A stretch of 64,000 nt of DNA from G963674685 sp963674685 (GTDB lineage Bacteria; Lernaellota; Lernaellaia; JACKCT01). Made by a program: the position numbers and the translations under genes. The notes under the pieces are model-generated. The model saw nothing but the letters and a program-made list of their open reading frames with translations, was not told where the DNA came from and made no database searches. The stretch spans positions 620,001-684,000 of the forward strand of contig CAXXWT010000003.1 of NCBI GenBank assembly GCA_963674685.2, read 5' to 3'. This document shows, in pieces, positions 19,197-28,271 of the stretch; the stretch's first letter is position 1; every line of letters starts with the position of its first letter.

Positions 19197-19256
19197 CTGA
19201 AACGACGTGTAACGATTCGTTTCAGACAAGAGAATCAAGTTGTTTCATAATGAAAC
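19197..19256. promoter_or_regulatory. candidate activator binding sites (TGAAAC palindromes)
   Basis: Site 1 (19197-19225) has 9-base arms CTGAAACGA and TCGTTTCAG separated by 11 bases. Site 2 (19242-19256) is a 15-base palindrome, GTTTCAT, A, ATGAAAC. Both are built from TGAAAC half-sites and lie 80-150 bases upstream of the sigma-54-like promoter, just after the activator gene, where upstream activating sequences are expected. Confidence 0.6.
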
Positions 19257-19262
19257 GTGGCG

Positions 19263-20609
19263 TCAGGCTAAACCGTGCTTTTTCATCCGGCGCCATAAGG
19301 TGGTGCGGCTGATTCCCAGAGCCTGTGCCGCAGCATCCCGGTTATAGCTGTTTTGAACCAGTGCGGCCAGGATGCGCTGCTTTTTCTCGGATTGAATTTC
19401 CGGCGCAGGGTCCCGGTGAGCGGTTTGCGTCGTTAATCCGGGTAAGGATTCTCCCAAAATTCTTTCGGGAAGATCCTGCGGCAGGATCAGTTCGCCCGGC
19501 GAGACCGCCACGGCGTATTCCACGGCATTGATGAGTTCGCGCACGTTGCCGGGCCAGGAGTTTGTCAAAAGAACGCGCAGGGTTTCCGGAGCGAAGCGGC
19601 GCGTCCCTCGACTCGACCGGCTGGAGAATATGGCCAGGAAGTGATTGGCGATCAGTTCGATATCCTCGGGCCTTGCGCGAAGAGGGGGAAGCTGGATCGG
19701 GACCACGTTGAGCCTGAAATAAAGATCCTGGCGGAAACGCCCGGCGCGCACGGCGGATTCCAGATCCACGTTCGTGGCCGCGATGACCCGCGCGTCCATA
19801 TCCAGAGTTTCAATTCCGCCGACTCTTTCGAATTTTCTTTCCTGCAACACGCGCAGCATCTTGACCTGCAGGGCGGCGGGCATATCGCCGATTTCATCGA
19901 GAAAAAGGGCGCCGCCGGCGGCCAGTTCGAGCCGCCCGGGCTTTCGGCGGACGGCTCCGGTGAATGCTCCTTTTTCATGGCCGAATATTTCGCTGTCGAG
20001 CAGTTCCAATGTCAATGCCCCGCAGTTTACGGCATGAAACGGGCCGTCTTTTCGTAGTGAGCGTTTATGGACGGCGCGGGCGACCAGTTCCTTGCCGGTC
20101 CCGCTTTCGCCTTGGATCAGCACGGAAACGTCGGTATCGGCAATGGCCTCGATCAGATCGAATACGTGCTGCATGGCTCCGGACCGGGTCAGGATGCCCT
20201 CGTATTGCCGGCGGCGGCCTTCCTGCTCGATGACGGTCGACAAATCGCGGATTGTTCCGAATACCATGGGGCGCCCGACGATTTCAGGCGGCACGCGAAC
20301 CAGGCACATTTCGACGGGGATCTCGTCGCCGTTTTGCAAACGCAACGTGGATCGCGCCGCAAAGCGCTCCTGCGTTCCATCGGAAAAATCTTCGAAGGCG
20401 CAAGTCGCGCCGTCGTTTTCCGCGCCGAAAAGATCCCGGCAGCCCTTGCCGACGAGCTGGTCGCCGCGTTTTCCCGACAGATTTTCCATGGCGGGATTCA
20501 TGTAGAGAATCTTTCCGCCTTCACCCATCAGCAAAATCGGATCGGACATTTTGTCGACCAGGTATCGAAACAGTTCGGATGAAACCTGAGTGGCGCTTGA
20601 GCTTTTCAT
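19263..20609 (-). CDS. PAS-AAA-Fis sigma-54 activator, likely efflux regulator
   Basis: The 448-residue product has an N-terminal PAS domain (about 12-130), a sigma-54 AAA+ domain with Walker A GESGTGKE near residue 170, the sigma-54-contacting GAFTGA loop, Walker B GGALFLDEIGD, and a C-terminal Fis-type helix-turn-helix (DAAAQALGISRTTLWRRM). It has no receiver domain, so PAS is the likely input, sensing a ligand or redox state. It lies upstream of and co-directional with the efflux operon, with palindromes in between, so it probably activates that operon. The C-terminal Fis helix suggests it binds these TGAAAC repeats. Its own promoter is not obvious. Confidence 0.88.
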   Translation of the reverse strand: MKSSSATQVSSELFRYLVDKMSDPILLMGEGGKILYMNPAMENLSGKRGDQLVGKGCRDLFGAENDGATCAFEDFSDGTQERFAARSTLRLQNGDEIPVEMCLVRVPPEIVGRPMVFGTIRDLSTVIEQEGRRRQYEGILTRSGAMQHVFDLIEAIADTDVSVLIQGESGTGKELVARAVHKRSLRKDGPFHAVNCGALTLELLDSEIFGHEKGAFTGAVRRKPGRLELAAGGALFLDEIGDMPAALQVKMLRVLQERKFERVGGIETLDMDARVIAATNVDLESAVRAGRFRQDLYFRLNVVPIQLPPLRARPEDIELIANHFLAIFSSRSSRGTRRFAPETLRVLLTNSWPGNVRELINAVEYAVAVSPGELILPQDLPERILGESLPGLTTQTAHRDPAPEIQSEKKQRILAALVQNSYNRDAAAQALGISRTTLWRRMKKHGLA

Positions 20610-20670
20610 GGAAACCGAGGTTACACGAGGGTATTCAACGAGGCAACAGAGTACGCGTCATACGGCCATT

Positions 20671-23451
20671 TCAACAATTGCCGTGACTCGCGGCTTTTTT
20701 TTCGAGAAGCTGCCTTACTTTTTTTAACAAATCCTTCGGATGATATGGCTTGCTGATGAAGTACGTGTTTTTTTCGAGTACGCCGTGATGGGCGACAACA
20801 TCGTCGTTATATCCCGACATGAAAAGGGCTTTAAGATCGGGCTTGATTTTGAGAAGGCGGTCAAATAATTGTTTTCCGCTCATATTCGGCATGATGACAT
20901 CGGTCAGCAGCAGATCGATATTCCTCGGGTTTTGCTCGAAAAGAACGAAAGCTTCGCCGCCGTTCGACGCCTCGATGATATTGTAACCCCGGCTTTCGAG
21001 CACTCTCCTGGCGAGTCTGCGCACGACGTCTTCATCTTCCACAAGCATGATGGTTTCCGAACCGATCATGTCTTCGTCGAGCCGAGTTTGCGCCAGTGAA
21101 TCGACCTGTTCGAAAACTCTGGGGAAATAGATGCTAAAAGTTGCGCCTTTATTAATTTCGGATTGCACGTCTATAAAACCGCCGTTTTGTTTGACGATGC
21201 CGTAAACCGTGGCTAAACCGAGCCCCGTTCCTTTCCCCTGTTCCTTTGTCGTAAAAAACGGTTCAAAAATATTTACAAGAATATCCTTAGGGATTCCTTC
21301 ACCGCTGTCCGTAACGGAAATTCGTATAAATTCTCCGGTGACTCCCGTTTCTTCCATGAAAACATGCTCTTCCAATTCAACATTTTGCGTTTCAATATCG
21401 AGCTTGCCGCCGTCGGGCATGGCATCGCGGGCGTTCAAGGTAAGGTTCACGAGAATCTGATCCAGTTGTGACGGATCGATCTTAATCCTTCCAATTCTTT
21501 TTCCCGGCTGAAACTGAAAATTGATATCCTCTCCGATCAATCGCATGAGCAGATTTATTGAATTCTCGATCACTTCATTCGGGCGAATGACTTTCGGGGA
21601 AATCACTTGTTTGCGGGAAAATGCCAGAAGTTGGGCGGTAAGCTCCGCGGCTCTTTCGCCGGCTGACCGGATTTCTTTCACATCCTCTTTTACCGGATCG
21701 CCGGGTTCCAGATTATCCATGATCATATCGACGTATCCGAGGATGCCGGTCAGCAGATTGTTGAAATCATGGGCGATGCCGCCGGCGAGCCTGCCGATGG
21801 ATTCCATCTTTTGAGCCTGGTATAGCTGTTCCTGATATTTATTCCTTTCTTCTTCGGCTTTCATGAATTTTTTCTCGGCAATTTTTCTTTGGGTAATATC
21901 TTCAAAAACGACGCAGAACTTCTCCGGGGTGTCCCAGGGGCGATAGACGCGACAGTAATATAATTTATCTGTAGGCTGATGGAACATTTCAAAGGTAAGA
22001 GATTCTCCCGTAACAGCAACATGACCGTAGTTTTGAATCCAGGAATCTTCCGTTTCCGGCCAGACTTCGTGAACCGTTTTTCCGCGGACTTCCTCCAGGG
22101 TCACGCCGGTGATGTCCTCATATGCCTGATTGATGTATTCAAAACGATAGCTGATGAACTTGCCCCGGTCGTCGAAAACGGAATGGAAAATGACGAAGGC
22201 GTTGATCATGCTGCTTAAAAGCCAGGATTGCTCGTTGGCTATCGCTTCGATTTCGTTTTGAATTCGCTTGCGCTCGGAAATATCCCTGGCAATTCCCAAC
22301 ACGCCGATCAGATCGCCGTCCGCGTTTTTCATCGGCTTTTTAATGGTCTCAAACAGCCCGCGGTAACCCGTGTCCGCGAACGTGAGCCATTCCTCGTTCA
22401 TGCTGGGAGCGTCGGCTTCCATGGCTTTTCGGTCATGATCGCGGAAAAATTCGGCCAGTTCCTTGTCCACAAAATCATAGTCGGTTTTCCCGACGATCTC
22501 TTCTTCTCCGGCGCCGAAAAACGATTCAAAAGTAGGATTGCAACTCAAATAAACGCCATCCGGATCTTTGAGCCAGACCAGATCCGGGATCGATTCAATC
22601 AACGTTCGGTGAAGAGTGACGGATTGCTTTAACGCATCTTCGGCCTTTTTTCGATTCGTAATGTCAATCGATTCCGCCAGAATCCTTTGGATTCCGTTGA
22701 TCTCCACGGGGATGAGATACACCTTCTCCCAAAACAACTCGCCGGATTTTTTGCGGCAAAGCCATTCAAAATCCTGCGGCCCGTCATTCAAGCTTTTGCG
22801 TATCCATTTCTGGGCGTCAGCCAGGGAATAGGGTGGATCAAGCCATATGTCGGTGTTTTGCAACTCCTTCAAAGTCGTAAAACCATAGCTTGCGATCGCT
22901 ATTGGATTGGCGTCGATAATTTCCCCGGTGTCCTTGTCGTGGACGATGATGGATACCGGTGATTCCATGAACAAAGCTTTGAATTGCTGTTCGCTTTTCC
23001 TAATCGTTTCCTGGATCTGTTTAGCTTCCGTGATATCCTGGCCGGTCCCGTAAAAGCTGATCGGATTGCCGTTTCCATCCCGCGTCGCTAATCCAATCCC
23101 ATGGATATATTTCTGGTGGCCGTCGGGAAGGACGATCCGAAATACTTCATCGTATGTCTCATGGTTCTCAATGGCGCTTTTTATGGCGGAATCTATGCGG
23201 GCGGCGTCCTCGGGATGCAAACGTTCGTAAACTTGTTTGTAGGTAATGTTTCCCTTTTGAGGATCGTAACCCCAAATTCTCAGCATTTCTTTGGAGCATT
23301 CAACATTCTGCGTCGAAAGCTCCATATTGAAGCTCCCGATCTTTGTTAGTCGTTGCGCTTCATCAAGGGACCTGGTGATTTCAATCAGTTTCTGTTCGAG
23401 TTCATTTTTCTCTTCCAATAGGCGGCTTACCATTTTAGCGGGATCACTCAT
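20671..23451 (-). CDS. multi-PAS hybrid histidine kinase
   Basis: I start at the ATG at 23451, which follows a GGGGAG site. The 926-residue protein is soluble: a short coiled coil, four or five PAS/PAC domains in series (a YIHGIGLATRDGNG-type PAC is clear), then a HisKA motif AHDFNNLLTGI, an ATPase with NLTLNARDAMP and GTGLGLATVYG, and a C-terminal receiver with Asp in DLLLTDVIMPNMSG and Lys in ISKPYHP. No output domain follows, so the receiver either damps the kinase or passes phosphate on. It ends 62 bases before the sigma-54 activator gene in the same direction and could form a sensory unit with it, though that activator has no receiver. Confidence 0.88.
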   Translation of the reverse strand: MSDPAKMVSRLLEEKNELEQKLIEITRSLDEAQRLTKIGSFNMELSTQNVECSKEMLRIWGYDPQKGNITYKQVYERLHPEDAARIDSAIKSAIENHETYDEVFRIVLPDGHQKYIHGIGLATRDGNGNPISFYGTGQDITEAKQIQETIRKSEQQFKALFMESPVSIIVHDKDTGEIIDANPIAIASYGFTTLKELQNTDIWLDPPYSLADAQKWIRKSLNDGPQDFEWLCRKKSGELFWEKVYLIPVEINGIQRILAESIDITNRKKAEDALKQSVTLHRTLIESIPDLVWLKDPDGVYLSCNPTFESFFGAGEEEIVGKTDYDFVDKELAEFFRDHDRKAMEADAPSMNEEWLTFADTGYRGLFETIKKPMKNADGDLIGVLGIARDISERKRIQNEIEAIANEQSWLLSSMINAFVIFHSVFDDRGKFISYRFEYINQAYEDITGVTLEEVRGKTVHEVWPETEDSWIQNYGHVAVTGESLTFEMFHQPTDKLYYCRVYRPWDTPEKFCVVFEDITQRKIAEKKFMKAEEERNKYQEQLYQAQKMESIGRLAGGIAHDFNNLLTGILGYVDMIMDNLEPGDPVKEDVKEIRSAGERAAELTAQLLAFSRKQVISPKVIRPNEVIENSINLLMRLIGEDINFQFQPGKRIGRIKIDPSQLDQILVNLTLNARDAMPDGGKLDIETQNVELEEHVFMEETGVTGEFIRISVTDSGEGIPKDILVNIFEPFFTTKEQGKGTGLGLATVYGIVKQNGGFIDVQSEINKGATFSIYFPRVFEQVDSLAQTRLDEDMIGSETIMLVEDEDVVRRLARRVLESRGYNIIEASNGGEAFVLFEQNPRNIDLLLTDVIMPNMSGKQLFDRLLKIKPDLKALFMSGYNDDVVAHHGVLEKNTYFISKPYHPKDLLKKVRQLLEKKAASHGNC

Positions 23452-23618
23452 GCTTGCTCCCCTATCGGAAAAGATTGCCAAGTATATCGAACGCGCTTTG
23501 TTTTTCCTGAGTTATTGGAATCGAATCGAAAGCAACGCCGGAAATAATTAAGGAAGGCAGGCAGCCTGTCAAGAAGAAAAATCCTTTTCGTCAGAGTAGG
23601 TAAAGGGATACGAATTTC

Positions 23619-24941
23619 TCAAAGAAGTGGGCTTTGCATCTTTTTGCAACACCGAAAGCCGTCGTCGGGGTACGTGGATTCGGGCGGGTGGTGGTGCATG
23701 GCGGCAACCGATTCCCCGTAGCCGGTCGAACGCCAGCCAAAGAACGGATACAGGGCCTGATCGTTGTGCAGATTGTGGTTGTAGGAGCCTCCCCGGATGA
23801 CGTGGTCCTCCTTGCCCGACTGCCATATTTCGTCGGTCCATTCGCTGACGTTGCCGCACATGTCATACACGCCGAAAGGGCTTTTGCATCGCGGAAAGGC
23901 GCCGGTGGGAGCGATAGCGCCCGCGCCGTGTTTAAGCGTATAAGTGTTGCATTGCGTGTGATCCAAGGTGTCGCCGCCGGGATAGAGCAAACCCGCGTCG
24001 CCCCCCGCGGCCCGTTGCCACTGGAGGCCGTCGCACAGGGATTTGCCGGCTTTAACGCAGGCCTCTTTCGCGTTTTGCCATGTCAGGGAGGTCCACGGGA
24101 TTTTTCCCGGAAGACTTATCGCCGCGTGATGATCGCCTTGCCCCGGGTCCTGATTTGTGGCGTTTGGTCGTGAGGCCTCGTAGCGGTCGACGCAAAACGC
24201 GGGAACGCGTTTGAGTTCATTGCGCCGTCCCGACATCAATGCGCGATGCCCGTCGTACCGGAAAAAGACTTCTCCTGCCGGCACGTACGCCATATCCTTG
24301 GGACATGGGGACGGCGTCTGCTCGGAAGACGGCGTTTCCGATATTCGTTCCTTGATGTCGGGCGTTGGTGATTCGTATGTTCTTTTATATGGAGGCGGAT
24401 AGCCGTTGGCGGGAAGAACTCCCGCATGATGCGCGTCGACGTCCTCAAAATGATCGCGAAGCTGTTCCAAATTCATTTCAGTTCTTTCAAGAATCCATTG
24501 TCCCTGCCGCCGGCGCCACAACGTTGGAAAGAATGCGGTGCTTTGAACATCGCCGATGACGATCCACATACTCAATTCGGCTCTGATCCGGTCGCCGTCG
24601 CGGACTGCGTGTACCGCGCGGACGCTCCGGAGCATTTGCCGGTATGTGGTCAGCATTTCATTGATCACCGTTTTTTGTTCCTGTGGACGGCCGGGAAGTT
24701 CTTTTTGAATATTTTCCAGGCCGTCGAGCCACCATCTTTGCGCGGCGCTGGGCGACATCAGTTTTTTCGCCGCGGAAAAGTCGCCGGACACGACGGCCTC
24801 TTTCATATGGTCCAATGCTCGGGCGACGGTCCAGGCGGGAATTTTTTGCTGAAGGCGGGATTTAAAGAAAATCAGGGACGATGCGGCGGCAATAAAAATG
24901 ATAATTGCAATCCAAACGACTGTTTTTGCGCTTCGCCGCAT
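23619..24941 (-). CDS. membrane-anchored FGE/SUMF1-like protein
   Basis: The 440-residue product has one N-terminal transmembrane helix (residues 8-26), a helical region of about 180 residues, and a C-terminal formylglycine-generating-enzyme-type domain with DMAYVPAGEVFF, the PAFCVDRYEAS segment, GKSLCDGLQWQRAA, YDMCGNVSEWTDE and DDGFRCCKK. True FGEs oxidise a sulfatase Cys using a pair of active-site Cys; most bacterial relatives are not FGEs and act as C-type-lectin-like or activator domains. No sulfatase is encoded nearby, so the enzymatic role is doubtful. The domain most likely faces the periplasm. It is divergent from the Cache sensor gene. Confidence 0.75.
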   Translation of the reverse strand: MRRSAKTVVWIAIIIFIAAASSLIFFKSRLQQKIPAWTVARALDHMKEAVVSGDFSAAKKLMSPSAAQRWWLDGLENIQKELPGRPQEQKTVINEMLTTYRQMLRSVRAVHAVRDGDRIRAELSMWIVIGDVQSTAFFPTLWRRRQGQWILERTEMNLEQLRDHFEDVDAHHAGVLPANGYPPPYKRTYESPTPDIKERISETPSSEQTPSPCPKDMAYVPAGEVFFRYDGHRALMSGRRNELKRVPAFCVDRYEASRPNATNQDPGQGDHHAAISLPGKIPWTSLTWQNAKEACVKAGKSLCDGLQWQRAAGGDAGLLYPGGDTLDHTQCNTYTLKHGAGAIAPTGAFPRCKSPFGVYDMCGNVSEWTDEIWQSGKEDHVIRGGSYNHNLHNDQALYPFFGWRSTGYGESVAAMHHHPPESTYPDDGFRCCKKMQSPLL

Positions 24942-25093
24942 GTAAGCACCCTTGCCGAACGGTAAATAACGCGAAATCGAGTCAAACCATTGTAGGTTTT
25001 ATAAACATCTTCGTTGCGGCTTGACAATCGGTGTAGGTATGCTAAGAGCCGAATTCGGATAAAATTCGAACAATTCTCGTTTCTGGTTGGCTC

Positions 25094-25963
25094 GTGGACA
25101 CCAAACCGAAAATCGCCGTTATGGTTATCGCCGTCATCGTCATCGCCGGCATATTCTGCATTTGGCTTGTGTGGCGGCAAACGGAGCATTACTTAATCCG
25201 GGAATCCCTGGAGAAAGCGCGAATCGTCGTCAATGCGATCAATATCGAACGTTTGCCGACCTTGAAGGGCGATGAAAGCGATCTGCAAAATCCGAATTAT
25301 CGAAGAATCAAAAAGCAGCTTATCGCCATACGCGAAACCGATCCGAGATGCGCATTTCTGTATCTGATGGGGCAAAAGAAATCCGGCGAGATTTTCTTTT
25401 TCATCGATGCGCAAAGAACCGACTCCAAGGATTACGCTCCGCCGGGGCTTGTTTACCATGAGGTTTCCAAAGAGTACATCACCGTTTTTCAATCGGGAAA
25501 AGAAGAACTCGTCGGTCCGGTCAAGGATCGATGGGGCACCTTGGTTACGAGCCTGATACCCATATTTCATCCCGAAACAAAGAAACTGCTGGCGGTGTTG
25601 GGAATGGATATCAAGGCCGGGGACTGGTACTGGGATTTATTTAAGCATTGTCTAATTCCAACCAGTCTGACGGTTGTTTTGATATTGGTTACGCTGATGG
25701 TTTTTATTCTCAACCGCGATCGGGAAACGATTAAAAAGCAGTTGGCGGAAAAAGGGGAATTGTCGGAAAAACTGCAAGCCAGTCTGGAACAAGTCCAGCA
25801 GCTTAAGGGCATCATTCCCATCTGCGCGTACTGCAAAAAAATCCGGGATGACCGGGGATATTGGAATCAGCTGGAAATGTATATTCGCGATCATTCCGAG
25901 GCGGATTTCAGTCACGGCATTTGTCCCGAATGCTATGAAAAACTGGAAAAAGAAGAGCGATAA
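25094..25963 (+). CDS. Cache sensor with C-terminal Cys4 domain
   Basis: The GTG at 25094 is the apparent start; the ribosome site is weak. The 289-residue product has an N-terminal helix (10-28), an extracytoplasmic Cache-like domain with GPVKDRWGTLVTSLIPIF, a second helix (about 186-206), a coiled coil, and a C-terminal domain ICAYCKKIRDDRGYWNQLE ending GICPECYEKL. That last domain, with two CxxC pairs, is often found at the end of PAS or kinase proteins in anaerobes and looks like a small metal-binding signalling module. There is no kinase or methyl-accepting domain, so its output is unknown. It stands convergent to the propeller gene. Confidence 0.75.
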   Translation: MDTKPKIAVMVIAVIVIAGIFCIWLVWRQTEHYLIRESLEKARIVVNAINIERLPTLKGDESDLQNPNYRRIKKQLIAIRETDPRCAFLYLMGQKKSGEIFFFIDAQRTDSKDYAPPGLVYHEVSKEYITVFQSGKEELVGPVKDRWGTLVTSLIPIFHPETKKLLAVLGMDIKAGDWYWDLFKHCLIPTSLTVVLILVTLMVFILNRDRETIKKQLAEKGELSEKLQASLEQVQQLKGIIPICAYCKKIRDDRGYWNQLEMYIRDHSEADFSHGICPECYEKLEKEER

Positions 25964-25985
25964 TTCACATATCCGAATCCAGGTT

Positions 25986-27551
25986 CTATGGTTGCGGCGG
26001 CGTTGTTGTCAGGTTTTCCACCGCCACGTGGGCGAAATTCCAAAATGAAAAAGGTTTTGGAATCGTGTTTTCTCCCTGCTGAATTTCAGGCATTTGAGCA
26101 ATCGTCTTTAAATTCATTGTCCAGGCAAAGCTTGCGTTAGGAGCAAGCGACATCATTTCCCGCCGGACGGCCTTCGGCTCCTTCCCCTCTTTGATAACAA
26201 GATCCGCCGACAAAATGATCAGGTCCGGCGGATTTGCCCGTAATTCATCCATCGCTTCCGAAAGCGACGAGGAAAGAATCGCGCGGCATTCCATGCGTTC
26301 GAGGAAGGTTTTGCCCATCATGCGCAGGCGCTCGTTTTCTTCCACCAAAAGGACGCTTTTATCCGGTGTCCGGGCGAATTTAAAAGGATGCTCGAACCAT
26401 AAAGACGGCCATTCGGACGTTGGCGAGACTATCTCGCGTGCGATGTTTTCAACCTTTTCAAGGAACCATCCGCCGAAATCGAAGCTCCTTGTCAAAGATG
26501 CATAAGACCACGTTATCGGTGGAATATCCCCCGCTGTGGCGATCAATTCCCCCGTTTCCGGAATAGCCAGCAAAGCATGAATCCAGTGGAGAAGGCGTAC
26601 TCGCCGTATCGGCTTATAGTCATTCGCGTCCATAATCTCCACGACGCCGGTAATCGATCCCGCAAACATCAGTGATCTTTGGTGATCGAATTCAAAGAGC
26701 CGGACCCCCGCGGGGGCCTTATAGATTCCGGATAATTCAAGGGTCAGTGGATTATAAACTCCGAATTTAAGAATTTTTGGAAACGCCACGAATATTTTAC
26801 GATTCACCGAATCATAGCTCATTCCGTATGCGAAAGATCGAAAGGCTATTGAAGATTCAACCTTAAGATCAATAGGGTGAAGGCGCGTCAGACGATGATT
26901 CTGCAAGGCAAGAACAGCGCCTGAGTCAGGAATAAGCGCCAGATCGGAAACTTGTCCATCCGGCTTGAAATACGTGGATGCAAGCGTACGCCCCGCTCGG
27001 TTTACGGCAATCAGATTGCCCCCGTCGTCGGCTATGTAAAGAACGTCGCGCTGATTGTCCAAAACGATAAAGCTTCCGTATCCCGTCCAGGCGGGAAAAT
27101 CCTCTGGCGGGATTTTACGTTTCCATAACAGACGAAGAGACGGAAGCTTCACGGCATACAGAAGTCCCTTGTCGCCATTAAATGCATATGCTTCATTCTT
27201 CTCGAAATCGAAGGCGATATTGTTGAAAAGAAAACCCATGTCGATCTCATTTAACGGCATCCATTGACCTTCTGCGTTTCGCTCCAGGCGCTGAATTCTC
27301 CCGTCGAGTCGCTGATAAACTTCCAATGATCCGGGCCTTCTTTCCACGCAGTAGGAGCGCCCGACATTGATCTCGTCTCCGAAAGCCACGGTCTCCGCGT
27401 TGAACTTGGGAAGGCGGCGCCCGAATGGCTGTGATATCGGGAATACTGAAATGGGTAATATGATCGATGCCATGGCTAAGAACAGGCAGAAGCGGCTTCC
27501 ATATTTTCGACGGAGTAAATCCGTCAAGGACGTTCCACCAAAGCAGTGCAA
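25986..27551 (-). CDS. beta-propeller protein with receiver-like C terminus
   Basis: The open frame encodes up to 521 residues. Residues about 60-360 show repeated blade-like segments (for example RDVLYIADDGGNLIAVNRAG, and TGELIATAGDIPP), consistent with a beta-propeller. The last 130 residues read as a receiver domain: VLLVEENERLR, a possible phosphoacceptor Asp in LIILSADLV, a Thr in FAWTMN and Lys in IPKPFSF. No proper start with a ribosome site is seen, and the N-terminal membrane region lies upstream in other frames, so this is probably the 3' part of a larger gene. I do not recognise the full architecture. Confidence 0.6.
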   Translation of the reverse strand: MHCFGGTSLTDLLRRKYGSRFCLFLAMASIILPISVFPISQPFGRRLPKFNAETVAFGDEINVGRSYCVERRPGSLEVYQRLDGRIQRLERNAEGQWMPLNEIDMGFLFNNIAFDFEKNEAYAFNGDKGLLYAVKLPSLRLLWKRKIPPEDFPAWTGYGSFIVLDNQRDVLYIADDGGNLIAVNRAGRTLASTYFKPDGQVSDLALIPDSGAVLALQNHRLTRLHPIDLKVESSIAFRSFAYGMSYDSVNRKIFVAFPKILKFGVYNPLTLELSGIYKAPAGVRLFEFDHQRSLMFAGSITGVVEIMDANDYKPIRRVRLLHWIHALLAIPETGELIATAGDIPPITWSYASLTRSFDFGGWFLEKVENIAREIVSPTSEWPSLWFEHPFKFARTPDKSVLLVEENERLRMMGKTFLERMECRAILSSSLSEAMDELRANPPDLIILSADLVIKEGKEPKAVRREMMSLAPNASFAWTMNLKTIAQMPEIQQGENTIPKPFSFWNFAHVAVENLTTTPPQP

Positions 27552-28096
27552 AAGACTGCGCGGCGGGCAGGGGAGCCAGGAAAATGATCAGGTTGATCCA
27601 TTTCGTATATTTGGAACGTGTGAGGATATCGGAGAAATACAAACCCAGGCAGACGGATAGGATCATGCATTGGCGTATAAAAAGAGGATGAAGAAGGAAT
27701 CTCGATTCGCGAAGCGGGGGATTGGGCGGATAGCTCATTCCGAATCTGGCCCGCAGCCACGGTAGGCCGATCAGCAATCCCGCCGATGCAAGGCAAACGG
27801 CAATAAAAATTATCACAGGACATAATAGACCGCTGTCCTTGCCGCGGTCTGAGAAAGCGCCGCGGCTTTTCAACACGGCGTATGACTATGACGGTAATGT
27901 AAATGACCAGAGACGACGCGCCAATGATGAGGGCATGGTCAAGAAAAAAAATGGAGTTAAGGACTTCAAGCTTGGAAAGTTGACGATATTGCGAAACTTG
28001 AACCGCGATGACCTGATGGTAATAAAGAGCAAGCTTGAAAGCGGTGAGTATTCCCGCGAGCAATATCCATTTCGTGCGGTGTTGAGACTTTATTCA
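27450..28096 (-). pseudogene. frameshifted N-terminal membrane region of the propeller gene
   Basis: Hydrophobic segments occur in successive minus-strand frames: ILLAGILTAFKLALYY and ASSLVIYITVIVI in one, LLCPVIIFIAVCLASAGLL and CMILSVCLGLYF in a second, leading into the propeller frame near 27450-27550. A MNKVSTPHE start at 28096 is in yet another frame. At least two, perhaps three, single-base shifts would join them into one multi-helix membrane protein ahead of the propeller. Either the gene has decayed or the assembly has indels here. Exact junctions cannot be fixed by eye. Confidence 0.5.
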
Positions 28097-28271
28097 TCCA
28101 TCGGATAATTTATAAAGCATTCGAAAGCTGATGAAAAATAACCGCTGTGGCGGGCGGCAAGAGTTATCGGCGGCAAAAGCTCAGAGCGAGCTTGTTGAAA
28201 CAATGAAGTTGAAAGCTTCTAAAATCGGTGTAAGATGCCGGTTCCCAACGACTTCCCGCCGGGAGGATCTT

